NCBI GenBank assembly: GCA_945864305.1
Contig: CAMBAJ010000017.1
Location: 1-37,557 of the forward strand
From: an uncultured Clostridia bacterium
GTDB lineage: Bacteria; Bacillota; Clostridia; Oscillospirales; Oscillospiraceae
Direction of reading: 5' to 3'
DNA: 37,557 nucleotides
Both the position numbers and the translations under genes were made by a program. Below the pieces are notes generated by a model that had not been told where the DNA came from, did no database searches, and saw only the letters and a program-made list of their open reading frames with translations. Shown here in pieces: positions 15,921 to 22,756 of the stretch (the first letter of the stretch is position 1; the number at the start of each line of letters is the position of its first letter).

Positions 15921-17300
15921 TCAATACCGGCCCAGGGAGGCGGCGGTATCAGAGGTGGCGCTCTTGCCAAAGTGGAAGTCGTTGCCGGGCAGGATGGCGT
16001 TGAGAACGATGCCGGCAATGGCGGCGATGGCCAGAGAGGTCAGGGTGATGGATGCACCGCCCACGGTGAAGGTCAGGCCGTTGGTGAAACCCAAGCCGCA
16101 CACCAGGATGACGGCGGCAATGATGAGATTGCGGCTGTTGGTGAAGTCCACCTGGTTCTCCACCACGTTCCGCACGCCGATGGCGGAGATCATGCCGTAG
16201 AGGATGAAGCTGACGCCGCCGATGATGGCCGCGGGGATGGTGTTGACGAGATAGGCAAAGGCAGGGCTGAAGGAGAGGATGATGGCATAGACGGCAGCCA
16301 GACGGATGACCTTGGGGTCATGGACCCGGGAGAGCACCAGCACGCCGGTGTTCTCTCCGTAGGTGGTGTTGGCGGGGCCGCCGAAGATGGCGGACAGAGA
16401 GGTGGCGATGCCGTCGCCAATGAGGGTGCGGTGCAGGCCGGGGTCCTCGATGAAGTTCTCACCCACGGTGGCGGAGATGGCGGACATGTCGCCGATGTGC
16501 TCCATCATGGAGGCGATGGCAATGGGGGCCATCACCAGGATGGCGGAGATATCAAACTTGGCGATGCTGCCGCCAAAGTCGGTGACAAAGGGCTGGAAGC
16601 CCAGCAGCGGGGTGGCGCCGCCGAACAGACCCTGGACATCCAGGCCGGAGAAATCCACCATGCCGGCCACCAGAGCCACCACATAAGGGATGACCACGCC
16701 CAGCAGGATGGGGATGATCTTGACCATGCCCTTGCCCCAGATGTTGGCCACCACGATGACGGCGATGGACACCAGCGCCAGCCACCAGCAGGTGGAGGCA
16801 TTGGACACCGCGGAGGGAGCCAGATTCAGTCCGATGAGGATGATGATGGGACCGGTGACGACGGGGGGCAGGTAGTGCATAACCCGATGGACGCCCACCG
16901 CCTTGATGATGAGGGCCAGCACCACATACAGAAGGCCCGCCACCACGATGCCGCCGCAGGCGTACTGCAGCTTTTCACCGGCCTCCATGGCCGCGTACAT
17001 GCCGCTGTCCATGGCTCCCATGGCGGCGAAGCCGCCCAGGAAGGCGAAGGAGGAGCCCAGGAAAGCGGGCACCTTCATCTTCGTGCAGAAGTGGAAGAAC
17101 AAGGTGCCGAAGCCGGCGAAGAACAGCGTGGTCTGGATGGACAGAGGCAGGCCGTAGCTCTGGACCAGGATGGGCACCAGCACGGTGGCGCCGAACATGG
17201 CGAACATGTGCTGCAGACCCAGGATCAGCATTTTGGGCACCCCCAGGGCGCGGGCGTCCCGGATGGGCTGCTGACCGATATCAGGTTTCTTTTCATTCAT
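15921..17300 (-). CDS. uraA: Uracil permease (NCS2 family)
   Basis: Proton-coupled uracil importer of the inner membrane, about 459 residues with 14 hydrophobic segments. It matches UraA closely: LQHMFAMFGATVLVP (helix 1), KVPAFLGSSFAF (helix 3), MMEHIGD with the substrate-binding Glu (about residue 267), DPGLHR, and NTTYGENTGV with the second key Glu (about 316). These motifs favour uracil over xanthine. The longest frame begins at a GTG within the leader; the ATG at 17300 with AGAGGAG upstream is preferred. It is preceded by a leader ORF and an intrinsic terminator, so transcription is probably attenuated in response to pyrimidine supply. Single-gene unit. Confidence 0.92.
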   Translation of the reverse strand: MNEKKPDIGQQPIRDARALGVPKMLILGLQHMFAMFGATVLVPILVQSYGLPLSIQTTLFFAGFGTLFFHFCTKMKVPAFLGSSFAFLGGFAAMGAMDSGMYAAMEAGEKLQYACGGIVVAGLLYVVLALIIKAVGVHRVMHYLPPVVTGPIIILIGLNLAPSAVSNASTCWWLALVSIAVIVVANIWGKGMVKIIPILLGVVIPYVVALVAGMVDFSGLDVQGLFGGATPLLGFQPFVTDFGGSIAKFDISAILVMAPIAIASMMEHIGDMSAISATVGENFIEDPGLHRTLIGDGIATSLSAIFGGPANTTYGENTGVLVLSRVHDPKVIRLAAVYAIILSFSPAFAYLVNTIPAAIIGGVSFILYGMISAIGVRNVVENQVDFTNSRNLIIAAVILVCGLGFTNGLTFTVGGASITLTSLAIAAIAGIVLNAILPGNDFHFGKSATSDTAASLGRY

Positions 17301-17338
17301 ATCAGTTTTTTCTCCTCTCTTTTGTTGCACACAGGGGC

Positions 17339-17365
17339 AAAAAAAATACCGGCACTCCAGCCGGC
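17339..17365 (-). terminator. Attenuator terminator upstream of uraA
   Basis: GCCGGC (17360-17365) pairs with GCCGGT (17348-17353, one G-U) around a six-base loop, followed after one base by eight T residues on the minus strand (17346-17339). It lies between promoter and gene, so it must be bypassed for uraA expression. Confidence 0.8.
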
Positions 17366-17443
17366 TCAGAAAATGGAAATCCCATAAAAATAAGGAAAAG
17401 AAGAAACCTCCGCAGCTTTCATGTTGCGCGTCATCAGCAGCAT
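17366..17443 (-). CDS. Putative 25-residue leader peptide controlling uraA
   Basis: A short open frame between the uraA promoter and the attenuator terminator. It starts at ATG 17443, seven bases after AGGGGGAG (17451-17458), a strong ribosome site, and encodes a peptide beginning MLLMTRNMKAAEV and ending in Ser/Phe/Pro/Tyr/Ile codons. The second half is very U-rich in the RNA (runs of UUUU and UUUUU). The TGA stop abuts the first base of the terminator stem, so a ribosome that keeps up with polymerase would cover the hairpin. This is the logic of the enteric pyrBI (pyrL) attenuator, where low UTP makes polymerase pause in U-rich sequence. No PyrR-binding motif was seen. The peptide itself probably has no function. 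Confidence 0.6.
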   Translation of the reverse strand: MLLMTRNMKAAEVSSFPYFYGISIF

Positions 17444-17473
17444 ACCAGTCTCCCCCTCTCGTTATTTTGGTCT

Positions 17474-17502
17474 ATTATACAGAAAGGGCCTTTGCTTTGC
17501 AA
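17474..17502 (-). promoter_or_regulatory. Promoter of the uraA leader
   Basis: -35 TTGCAA (17497-17502) and consensus -10 TATAAT (17474-17479), spacer 17, on the minus strand. The start point would be near 17467, about 24 bases before the leader ORF. Confidence 0.75.
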
Positions 17503-17551
17503 GGAGGAGTTCTCATGAGGTCCAGACAAAATAGGCGTCCAAAATTGTCGA

Positions 17552-17587
17552 AAATGACGGCAAAGGCAGATGCCGCGGCCGTCATTT
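17552..17587 (-). terminator. Probable terminator of the DUF523 gene
   Basis: A 10-bp stem (17552-17561 with 17578-17587) overlapping the stop codon of the DUF523 gene, followed on the minus strand by only a short T run. Confidence 0.5.
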
Positions 17588-18013
17588 CAGCAGTGTTTCG
17601 ATCTGAGATTCCCCGTATACCGGGATGCCGTTGGCGGTCAGCAGCTCCGCCGTCACGCCGTCTCCGGCTGTCAGTGTGCCGGAAAAGGTCCCGTCATAGA
17701 TCTGTCCCCGGCCACAGGAGGGGCTGCGCTCCTTCAGCACCGCCGCCTCGCAGCCCAGCAGGCGGCACAGCCTGAAGGTCTCCTCCGCTCCCCGGCGGTA
17801 CTGGTCCGTCACATCAATACCGCTCCGGGTCCGCACGGCGCCCCCCTGCCGCTCGGCGGGCGGGCGGGGCGTGGGCAGGCCCCCTAGCTGCTCCGGGCAG
17901 ACGGGCACCAGCGTGTGGCGCTCCGCCAGCGCCTTGACCAGCGGCTGGCCCTTGGACGCGCCGTCATATCGGCAGCAGGTTCCCAGCAGACAGGCTGAAA
18001 TCAAAATGCGCAT
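17582..18013 (-). CDS. DUF523 family protein
   Basis: A 143-residue cytosolic protein of the DUF523 family (ISACLLGTCCRYDG at the N-terminus, VCPEQLGGLPTPRPPAE in the middle, AVLKERSPSCGRGQIYDG later). The conserved Cys residues (CLLGxxCRYDG, CPE, SPSCG) suggest a metal or Fe-S site, or sulfur chemistry, but no activity is established for the short form. Longer relatives carry a DUF1722 domain, absent here. It follows the DUF3783 gene by seven bases, and the ribosome site GGTGAGG lies in that gap. Confidence 0.87.
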   Translation of the reverse strand: MRILISACLLGTCCRYDGASKGQPLVKALAERHTLVPVCPEQLGGLPTPRPPAERQGGAVRTRSGIDVTDQYRRGAEETFRLCRLLGCEAAVLKERSPSCGRGQIYDGTFSGTLTAGDGVTAELLTANGIPVYGESQIETLLK

Positions 18014-18020
18014 TTCCGCC

Positions 18021-18395
18021 TCACCTTCCCTGAATGGCCCGCCGCTCCCGCGCCAGCTCCGTGTACAGCGTCACGGCGTTCCAGGTCCGGTTGTGGGGGG
18101 TCAGCACCGACTTCAGGCAGTCCGGCCCCACACCAGCGCCCGCCAGCGCCGGCAGCAACGCGTCCAGCTGGTCGTCCATTCCGCACAGAACGATCATCCG
18201 CCCGCCCAGAGTACCGCCGGCATAGGGCTGGGCCGGACCGGGGGCAGTGTCCAGTCCCGCCAGAACCGCCAGCGTCTTGTTGTAATCCGTCCGGGCCACC
18301 GGCACGATCTCCGCGCCCAGCGGTCCGGCGGCGGCCTCCACCGCCAGAATAGCCGGCAGGGTATCAAACCCAAACAGCAGCAGTTTTCCACTCAT
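18021..18395 (-). CDS. DUF3783 domain protein
   Basis: A 124-residue small cytosolic protein. The C-terminal part, with LKSVLTPHNRTWNAVTLYTELARER, matches the DUF3783 pattern (K-x-V-L-T-P-x-N-R-x-W). The N-terminus LLLFGF looks like the first strand of an alpha/beta fold. AAGGAGG lies seven bases before the ATG. Probably co-transcribed with the DUF523 gene; the pairing of the two unknown families is the only functional hint. Confidence 0.7.
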   Translation of the reverse strand: MSGKLLLFGFDTLPAILAVEAAAGPLGAEIVPVARTDYNKTLAVLAGLDTAPGPAQPYAGGTLGGRMIVLCGMDDQLDALLPALAGAGVGPDCLKSVLTPHNRTWNAVTLYTELARERRAIQGR

Positions 18396-18413
18396 ACAGG
18401 TACCTCCTTCACG

Positions 18414-18437
18414 CCGGGGCTTTCCGTGCAGCCCCGG
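18414..18437. repeat. GC-rich hairpin upstream of the DUF3783 gene
   Basis: CCGGGGCT pairs with AGCCCCGG around an eight-base loop. There is no T tract, so it is not a clear terminator; it lies between the Nudix gene and the DUF3783 gene. Confidence 0.45.
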
Positions 18438-18540
18438 ATAACCATGGTCCTCCGTTCCGTTGAAAGATGCCGGAATGAACAGCGGTTCGTATCAAACCCG
18501 GTCTCTCCTCTCTCCGGATGCCGGGGCTTCAGCCGGACGC

Positions 18541-19008
18541 TCATACCAGCTTCTCTCCGTTCAGCACCGCCAGCACCAGCTTCTCTCCCTCGTATTTCAG
18601 CTTCAGGGAGAAAAACGGCGTGTCGGTGTCCAGCAGCCGCAGGAAAATCTTGTCCCCCTCCCACAGGGGCAGGGACAACAGGTCCGCCTTTTTGATCCAG
18701 GCCAATTCGCCCTCGTCGCACTCGTGGGGCGTTCCCGTCCAGCCCGCGGCGGTGAACAGATGCATGTACTCGGTAGGATACCGGTCGGACACGAAGGTCA
18801 CCAGGCCCCGATAGCGGTAGTCCGTCAGGGTCAGGCCCGTCTCCTCGAAGGTCTCCCGCAGGATGCAGTCCTCGGGGCTCTCACCCTCCTCGAACTTGCC
18901 ACCCACGCCGATCCACTTATCGTGGTTCATGTCGTTCACTTTTTTCACCCGGTGGAGCATCAGGTACTCATCTCCCCGCTCCAGATAGCACAGGGTGGAA
19001 TTGATCAT
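18541..19008 (-). CDS. Nudix hydrolase, MutT/8-oxo-dGTP diphosphatase-like
   Basis: A 155-residue Nudix protein. The Nudix box is complete: GGKFEEGESPEDCILRETFEETGL fits GX5EX7REUXEEXGU, so it can hydrolyse a nucleoside diphosphate linked to another group. NSTLCYLERGDEYLMLHR before it and ENDMNHDKWIGVGGK-type sequence are usual in clostridial proteins annotated as 8-oxo-dGTP diphosphatases. Start: ATG seven bases after AAGGAGAG. Exact substrate cannot be read from the sequence. Confidence 0.88.
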   Translation of the reverse strand: MINSTLCYLERGDEYLMLHRVKKVNDMNHDKWIGVGGKFEEGESPEDCILRETFEETGLTLTDYRYRGLVTFVSDRYPTEYMHLFTAAGWTGTPHECDEGELAWIKKADLLSLPLWEGDKIFLRLLDTDTPFFSLKLKYEGEKLVLAVLNGEKLV

Positions 19009-19101
19009 GGGGCATCTCTCCTTATGGGGCTATTATACGCCTGAAACGCGAAAATGAAAAGCCCCTGCTTCCGGAGACCTGTTCTGTACAGGTCCGCATC
19101 C

Positions 19102-19143
19102 GCAAGAGGACAGCTCCGGTCTTTGCCGGAGCTGTCCTCTTGC
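19102..19143 (-). terminator. 18-bp stem-loop after the P-type ATPase gene
   Basis: 19102-19119 pairs perfectly with 19126-19143, loop of six. It is just after the ATPase stop codon, but no T tract follows on the minus strand, so it may act as an RNA 3' end or a weak terminator. Confidence 0.55.
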
Positions 19144-19147
19144 AGGC

Positions 19148-21721
19148 TTATGTTCGGGTGCGGATGGTTTTCAGCAGCTGGATGACCACCATGGAGCCGG
19201 CGGACAGGCCCACGACGGTGCCCAGCAGTCCGGCGGACAGCTTCGCCACCCGGAACAGCGGCTCCAGCGCCGGGACCAGTAGCACCGCCGCCAGCAGTGC
19301 AGCGCCGACGGCGAAGGCGCCCAGCAGGAAGCGGTTGTTCCAGAACCGCTTTGTCAGCAGAACGGGGCGGGGGGACTTGCAGTTGAAGCCGTGGAACAGG
19401 CGGCTCAGGCACAGCGTGGCAAAGGCCATGGTGCTGGCCGTGGACGCGCCGCCGTGACTGAGGCCGATGTGGAACGCCGCGATGGTGGCGGCGGCGATGA
19501 CCAGGCCCTCCGTCACCACGCTGGCGAGAAAGGACTTCGTCAGGATGCCCTCGTTCCGGGGCCGGGGCCTCTCCTCCATCACCGCGTCAGTGTGGGGCTC
19601 CAGTCCCAGGGCGATGGCGGGCAGGGAGTCCGTCAGCAGGTTGATAAACAGAAGATGCACCGCCTCAAAGGGCACCGGCATGGCCATCAGGGAGGCGTAC
19701 AGCACTGTCAGGATGCCCGCCGCGTTGCCGGAGAGCAGGAACTGGATGGCTTTTTTGATGTTGGCGTAGACGTTGCGGCCGTTCTTCACCGCCTGGACGA
19801 TGGTGGCGAAGTTGTCGTCCGTCAACACCATGCCGGCGGCGTCCTTGGCCACCTCCGTCCCGGTGACACCCATGGCCACGCCGATGTCCGCCTGCTTCAA
19901 AGCCGGGGCGTCGTTGACGCCGTCGCCGGTCATGGCCACCAGATTGCCCCGGTCCTGCCAGGCCTTGACGATTCTGATCTTATGCTCGGGGGAAACCCGG
20001 GCGTAGACGCTGACCTTCGGAACGAATTCCCGCAGCTCCTCGTCGCTCATGGTGTCGATGACGGCGCCCTCCACGGCCTCGGTGCCCTCGGTGAGAATGC
20101 CGATCTCTCTGGCGATGGCGGCGGCGGTGACCTTGTGGTCGCCGGTGATCATGATGGGCCGGATACCTGCGGCGATGCACTCGCTGACCGCAGCCCTGGA
20201 TTCCTCCCGGGGCGGGTCCATCATGGCGATGAGTCCCAGGAACTCCAGGCCGTTTTCATCCTCCAGGGACACGGATGCCCGGTCCAGATGCCGGCAGGCA
20301 AAAGCCAGCACCCGCAGGCCCTCCCGGGAGAACTGTTCATTGACCCGCTCCACCTCCGCCCGCTCCTCGGGGGAGATGACGCAGCGGTCCATCAGCACGT
20401 CCACGGCGCCCTTGGTGACCATCATCAGACCGCCGGACAGTTGATGGACGGTGCTCATCAGCTTCCGGTCGGAGTCAAAGGGGATCTCCGTCAGGCGGGG
20501 CCAGCGGGAGCGGGTGGCCTCCTCGTCAAAGCCGTGGTCCTCCCCCAGACGGACCAGCGCCGTCTCAGTGGGGTCGCCCACCTCCCCGTTTTCGTCCACC
20601 GTGGCATCGCTGCACAGCAGCGCCGTCCGCAGCAGCGGCTCCTGGACCGGGTCGCGGAAGTCCGCGTCCGCCGCGTCAATGACTTTTCCGCCAGCGTAGA
20701 TCTTCTTCACGGTCATCTTGTTCTGGGTCAGGGTGCCGGTCTTATCCGAGCAGATGACGGACACGCTGCCCAGACCCTCCACCGCCTGGAGCTTGCGGAT
20801 GATGGCGTTTTCCTTCGCCATCTTCTGGGTGCCAAAGGACAGCACGATGGTGACAATGGAGCTGAGCGCCTCGGGAATGGCCGCCACGGCCAGGGCCACG
20901 GCGAACAGGAAGGCGTTCATGACGTTCTCCTGCCGCAGAAACACGCTGACGCCGAACAGCACGGCACAGATGATCAGGATACCGATGGAGAGCTTTCTGC
21001 CGAACTGGTCCAGACTGATCTGGAGCGGCGTTTTCTTCTCCTCGGTGCTTTTCAGCAGCGCGGCGATTTTGCCCATCTCCGTGTCCATGCCGGTGGCCGT
21101 GACCAGGAACCGGGCCCGGCCATAGGTGACGAAGCAGCCGGAGAACACCATGTTCTTCCGGTCGCCCAGTGGGACCTCCCCCTCGATCTCATGGATGTCC
21201 TTCTCCACCGGCAGGCTCTCGCCGGTCAGGGCGCTCTCCGCGCATTTTAGGCTGGCGCTCTCCAGCAGGCGGCCGTCGGCACAGACGGAATCCCCCGCCT
21301 CCAGCACCACCACGTCGCCGGGGACCACCTCCCGGCCGGGGACCTGGAGCACATGGCCGTCTCGGACCACCTTGGCCGTGGGGGCCGACATCTGCTTCAA
21401 ACTGTCCAGGGAGGCGGCGGCCTTCACGGTCTGGACCGTTCCCAGTATGGCGTTCATGGTGATAACCGCCAGAATGACAACCGTGCTCTCCACGTCCCCC
21501 AAAACGGCGGAGACGATGGCGGCCAGGATTAGAATGACCACCAGGAAATCCGCGAACTGCTCCAGGAAAATGCGGAGCACGCTCTTCTTCCTTCCTCCCT
21601 GCAATTCGTTGGAGCCGTACTGTTTCAGCCGTCCGGCAGCCTCCGCCGCCGTCAGGCCCTCCTCCGAGCAGTTCAGCTCCCGGAACAGCTCCATCCGGTT
21701 CTTCTGCCACACCTTGTTCAT
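19148..21721 (-). CDS. P-type cation ATPase (Ca2+/Mn2+ exporter type)
   Basis: P2A-type pump of about 857 residues. Motifs: TGES (about 166-169) in the actuator domain, AIPEALSS in helix M4, the phosphorylated Asp in DKTGTLT (about 326), KGAVD and TGD in the nucleotide domain, TGDGVNDAPAL hinge, and M6 NLLTDSLPAIALG with the Asn/Thr/Asp ligands of site II. In M5 the site-I Glu of SERCA is replaced in SGNAAGIL, which suggests a one-site pump as in PMR1/SPCA, able to move Ca2+ or Mn2+. A Mn2+ riboswitch upstream supports Mn2+ export. Longer frames run into the riboswitch terminator, so ATG 21721 is used (ATG 21730 is an alternative); the weak ribosome site is GGAAAGG. Confidence 0.9.
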   Translation of the reverse strand: MNKVWQKNRMELFRELNCSEEGLTAAEAAGRLKQYGSNELQGGRKKSVLRIFLEQFADFLVVILILAAIVSAVLGDVESTVVILAVITMNAILGTVQTVKAAASLDSLKQMSAPTAKVVRDGHVLQVPGREVVPGDVVVLEAGDSVCADGRLLESASLKCAESALTGESLPVEKDIHEIEGEVPLGDRKNMVFSGCFVTYGRARFLVTATGMDTEMGKIAALLKSTEEKKTPLQISLDQFGRKLSIGILIICAVLFGVSVFLRQENVMNAFLFAVALAVAAIPEALSSIVTIVLSFGTQKMAKENAIIRKLQAVEGLGSVSVICSDKTGTLTQNKMTVKKIYAGGKVIDAADADFRDPVQEPLLRTALLCSDATVDENGEVGDPTETALVRLGEDHGFDEEATRSRWPRLTEIPFDSDRKLMSTVHQLSGGLMMVTKGAVDVLMDRCVISPEERAEVERVNEQFSREGLRVLAFACRHLDRASVSLEDENGLEFLGLIAMMDPPREESRAAVSECIAAGIRPIMITGDHKVTAAAIAREIGILTEGTEAVEGAVIDTMSDEELREFVPKVSVYARVSPEHKIRIVKAWQDRGNLVAMTGDGVNDAPALKQADIGVAMGVTGTEVAKDAAGMVLTDDNFATIVQAVKNGRNVYANIKKAIQFLLSGNAAGILTVLYASLMAMPVPFEAVHLLFINLLTDSLPAIALGLEPHTDAVMEERPRPRNEGILTKSFLASVVTEGLVIAAATIAAFHIGLSHGGASTASTMAFATLCLSRLFHGFNCKSPRPVLLTKRFWNNRFLLGAFAVGAALLAAVLLVPALEPLFRVAKLSAGLLGTVVGLSAGSMVVIQLLKTIRTRT

Positions 21722-21747
21722 ACGTTTCATCCTTTCCGGCAGGACGC

Positions 21748-21799
21748 AAAAAGGCGAGGCCTTTGCGTCAATGCCCTGCATTGATACAAAAGTCTCGCC
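21748..21799 (-). terminator. Mn2+ riboswitch terminator
   Basis: GGCGAG and CTCGCC ends plus inner complementary segments form a long hairpin (21753-21799), followed on the minus strand by TTTTT (21752-21748). The 5' arm contains the 3' strand of aptamer helix P1 (21787-21792), so aptamer folding and termination exclude each other. Confidence 0.85.
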
Positions 21800-21875
21800 A
21801 TTTCAATCCGCAGCGGGGTCTGCGCCCGTACTGACGCCCACGGATACACAAGCTGTGCCAGCTACTCCCTTTTTG
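21787..21875 (-). promoter_or_regulatory. yybP-ykoY (Mn2+) riboswitch aptamer
   Basis: The minus strand has the conserved 5' block GGGAGTAGC, the GTCAGTACGGGC loop segment and the 3' block GCGAGACTTTTG; CAAAAAG and CTTTTG form P1. Length about 89 bases. The family senses Mn2+ and usually turns genes on; here P1 formation prevents the terminator, consistent with an ON switch. P-type ATPases are frequent targets of this class. Confidence 0.9.
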
Positions 21876-21883
21876 TAGAGGGC

Positions 21884-21912
21884 ATCATACTCTACTTTGC
21901 CCCGGTTGTCAA
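21884..21912 (-). promoter_or_regulatory. Promoter of the Mn2+ riboswitch transcript
   Basis: Consensus -35 TTGACA (21907-21912) and -10 TATGAT (21884-21889), spacer 17, on the minus strand. The start point falls at the 5' edge of the aptamer. Confidence 0.8.
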
Positions 21913-21959
21913 GGGATAATACCGTTAAAAAGTGCTAAATTTTATGGTTTTCAGGGCCT

Positions 21960-22412
21960 TCACTCGCCCATGACCTGGAACACGATGTCCCGCACCCGGT
22001 TCCGGGTATCGCACTCCACCAGGGTCAGATTCTGCCAGGGGCCGATGGTGATCTTCCCCGCCACAAAGGGGATGGTGATGAAGGGGGACAGCAGCGCCGC
22101 CTTGATGTGGGAGGAGCCGTTGTCGTCATGCCAGGTCTCGTGGTGCCAGTAGGGGACCACCCGGCCCTTCTCATCCAGATAGGGGGAGAACACGTCCAGC
22201 GCCGCTTTCAGATCGTGGTTCACCATGCCCGGCTCAAACTCCAGGGTGGTCAGACCCGCCACGCCGCCGGTGGTGAAGCCGGTGACGGTGCCGGCGGAGA
22301 TGTTGTATTTCCTGCACGCCTCCGTCACCGCGTGCTGAAAATCCTCCGTCACGTCGATCATGCCCATGTGGGCCTTGGTATGATAGGTCTTGGTCTCTGT
22401 ATAAACTGCCAT
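21960..22412 (-). CDS. YjbQ family protein (UPF0047)
   Basis: A 150-residue cytosolic protein of the secondary thiamine-phosphate-synthase-like YjbQ family. Markers: the N-terminal strand pattern, ITVDVTEDFQ-type segment (here MIDVTEDFQHAV), the GTVTGFTTGGVAGLTTLEFEPG segment with a family variant, and GSSHIKAALLSPFITIPFVAGKITIGPWQNLTLVECD near the end. Residues form a jelly-roll-like barrel in known structures. Physiological role unsettled. The long open frame begins far upstream; the ATG at 22412, eight bases after GAGGAGG, is preferred. It diverges from the Smr gene across a palindromic region. Confidence 0.88.
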   Translation of the reverse strand: MAVYTETKTYHTKAHMGMIDVTEDFQHAVTEACRKYNISAGTVTGFTTGGVAGLTTLEFEPGMVNHDLKAALDVFSPYLDEKGRVVPYWHHETWHDDNGSSHIKAALLSPFITIPFVAGKITIGPWQNLTLVECDTRNRVRDIVFQVMGE

Positions 22413-22440
22413 GGAAGGGGCCTCCTCTTCGGTTTTCTGC

Positions 22441-22470
22441 ATTGTATCACACTTTTGCCTGTGATACAAT
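22441..22470. promoter_or_regulatory. Perfect inverted repeat, possible bidirectional promoter or operator
   Basis: ATTGTATCAC (22441-22450) and GTGATACAAT (22461-22470) are exact reverse complements with a 10-base spacer. By symmetry each strand has TTGTAT as a -35-like box and TACAAT as a -10-like box, 16 bases apart, pointing toward YjbQ on one strand and the Smr protein on the other. A repressor-dimer site would look the same. Confidence 0.6.
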
Positions 22471-22490
22471 GTTTCCAAAGGAGTGGTTTG

Positions 22491-22739
22491 ATGGATTCCG
22501 GCATCCTCACCGTGGACCTCCACGGAAAAAACACCTATCAGGCCAAGATGACGGTGGACGCGCTTTTGAAGCGTGCCCGGGCCGGCACCTACCGCGTCCG
22601 GCTGGTCCACGGCAGCCACGGCGGCACGGCGCTCCGGGACTTCATCCAGGCGGAGTACGCCCACCATCCCAAAGTAAAGCGGTTGGTCCGCTCCCCGGAC
22701 GGCGGGGCCACGGAGCTGGTGCTGCGGGAATACGTTTGA
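22491..22739 (+). CDS. Standalone Smr domain protein
   Basis: An 82-residue protein that consists of an Smr domain only: LTVDLHGKNTYQAKMTVDALL is the DLHG motif and VRLVHGSHGGTALRDFI corresponds to the HGxGxGxL motif, with one extra variation (HGSHGG). Smr domains are nucleases or nucleic-acid binders, also found at the C-terminus of MutS2. ATG at 22491 is about seven bases after AAAGGAG. It starts the Smr/nitrilase/MGMT run, 17 bases before the nitrilase gene. Cleavage activity is not certain because many bacterial Smr proteins are uncharacterised. Confidence 0.82.
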   Translation: MDSGILTVDLHGKNTYQAKMTVDALLKRARAGTYRVRLVHGSHGGTALRDFIQAEYAHHPKVKRLVRSPDGGATELVLREYV

Positions 22740-22756
22740 ATACAGGAGGCGGTTTT

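Noticed and set aside
17366-17443. uraA leader considered as a purine or xanthine riboswitch or PyrR site
   Set aside because: None of the conserved blocks of those RNAs could be found; the translated leader with adjacent terminator explains the sequence better.
18396-18449. A 17-codon ORF (MVIRGCTESPGVKEV and on) ending in ATGA at the DUF3783 start
   Set aside because: The frame fits translational coupling, but the ribosome site is only three bases from its ATG and the peptide resembles nothing. Too weak to list as a gene.
19102-19143. Strong 18-bp stem considered as a definite terminator or mobile-element end
   Set aside because: No T tract on either side and no target-site duplication or transposase nearby. 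Kept only as a stem-loop after the ATPase gene.
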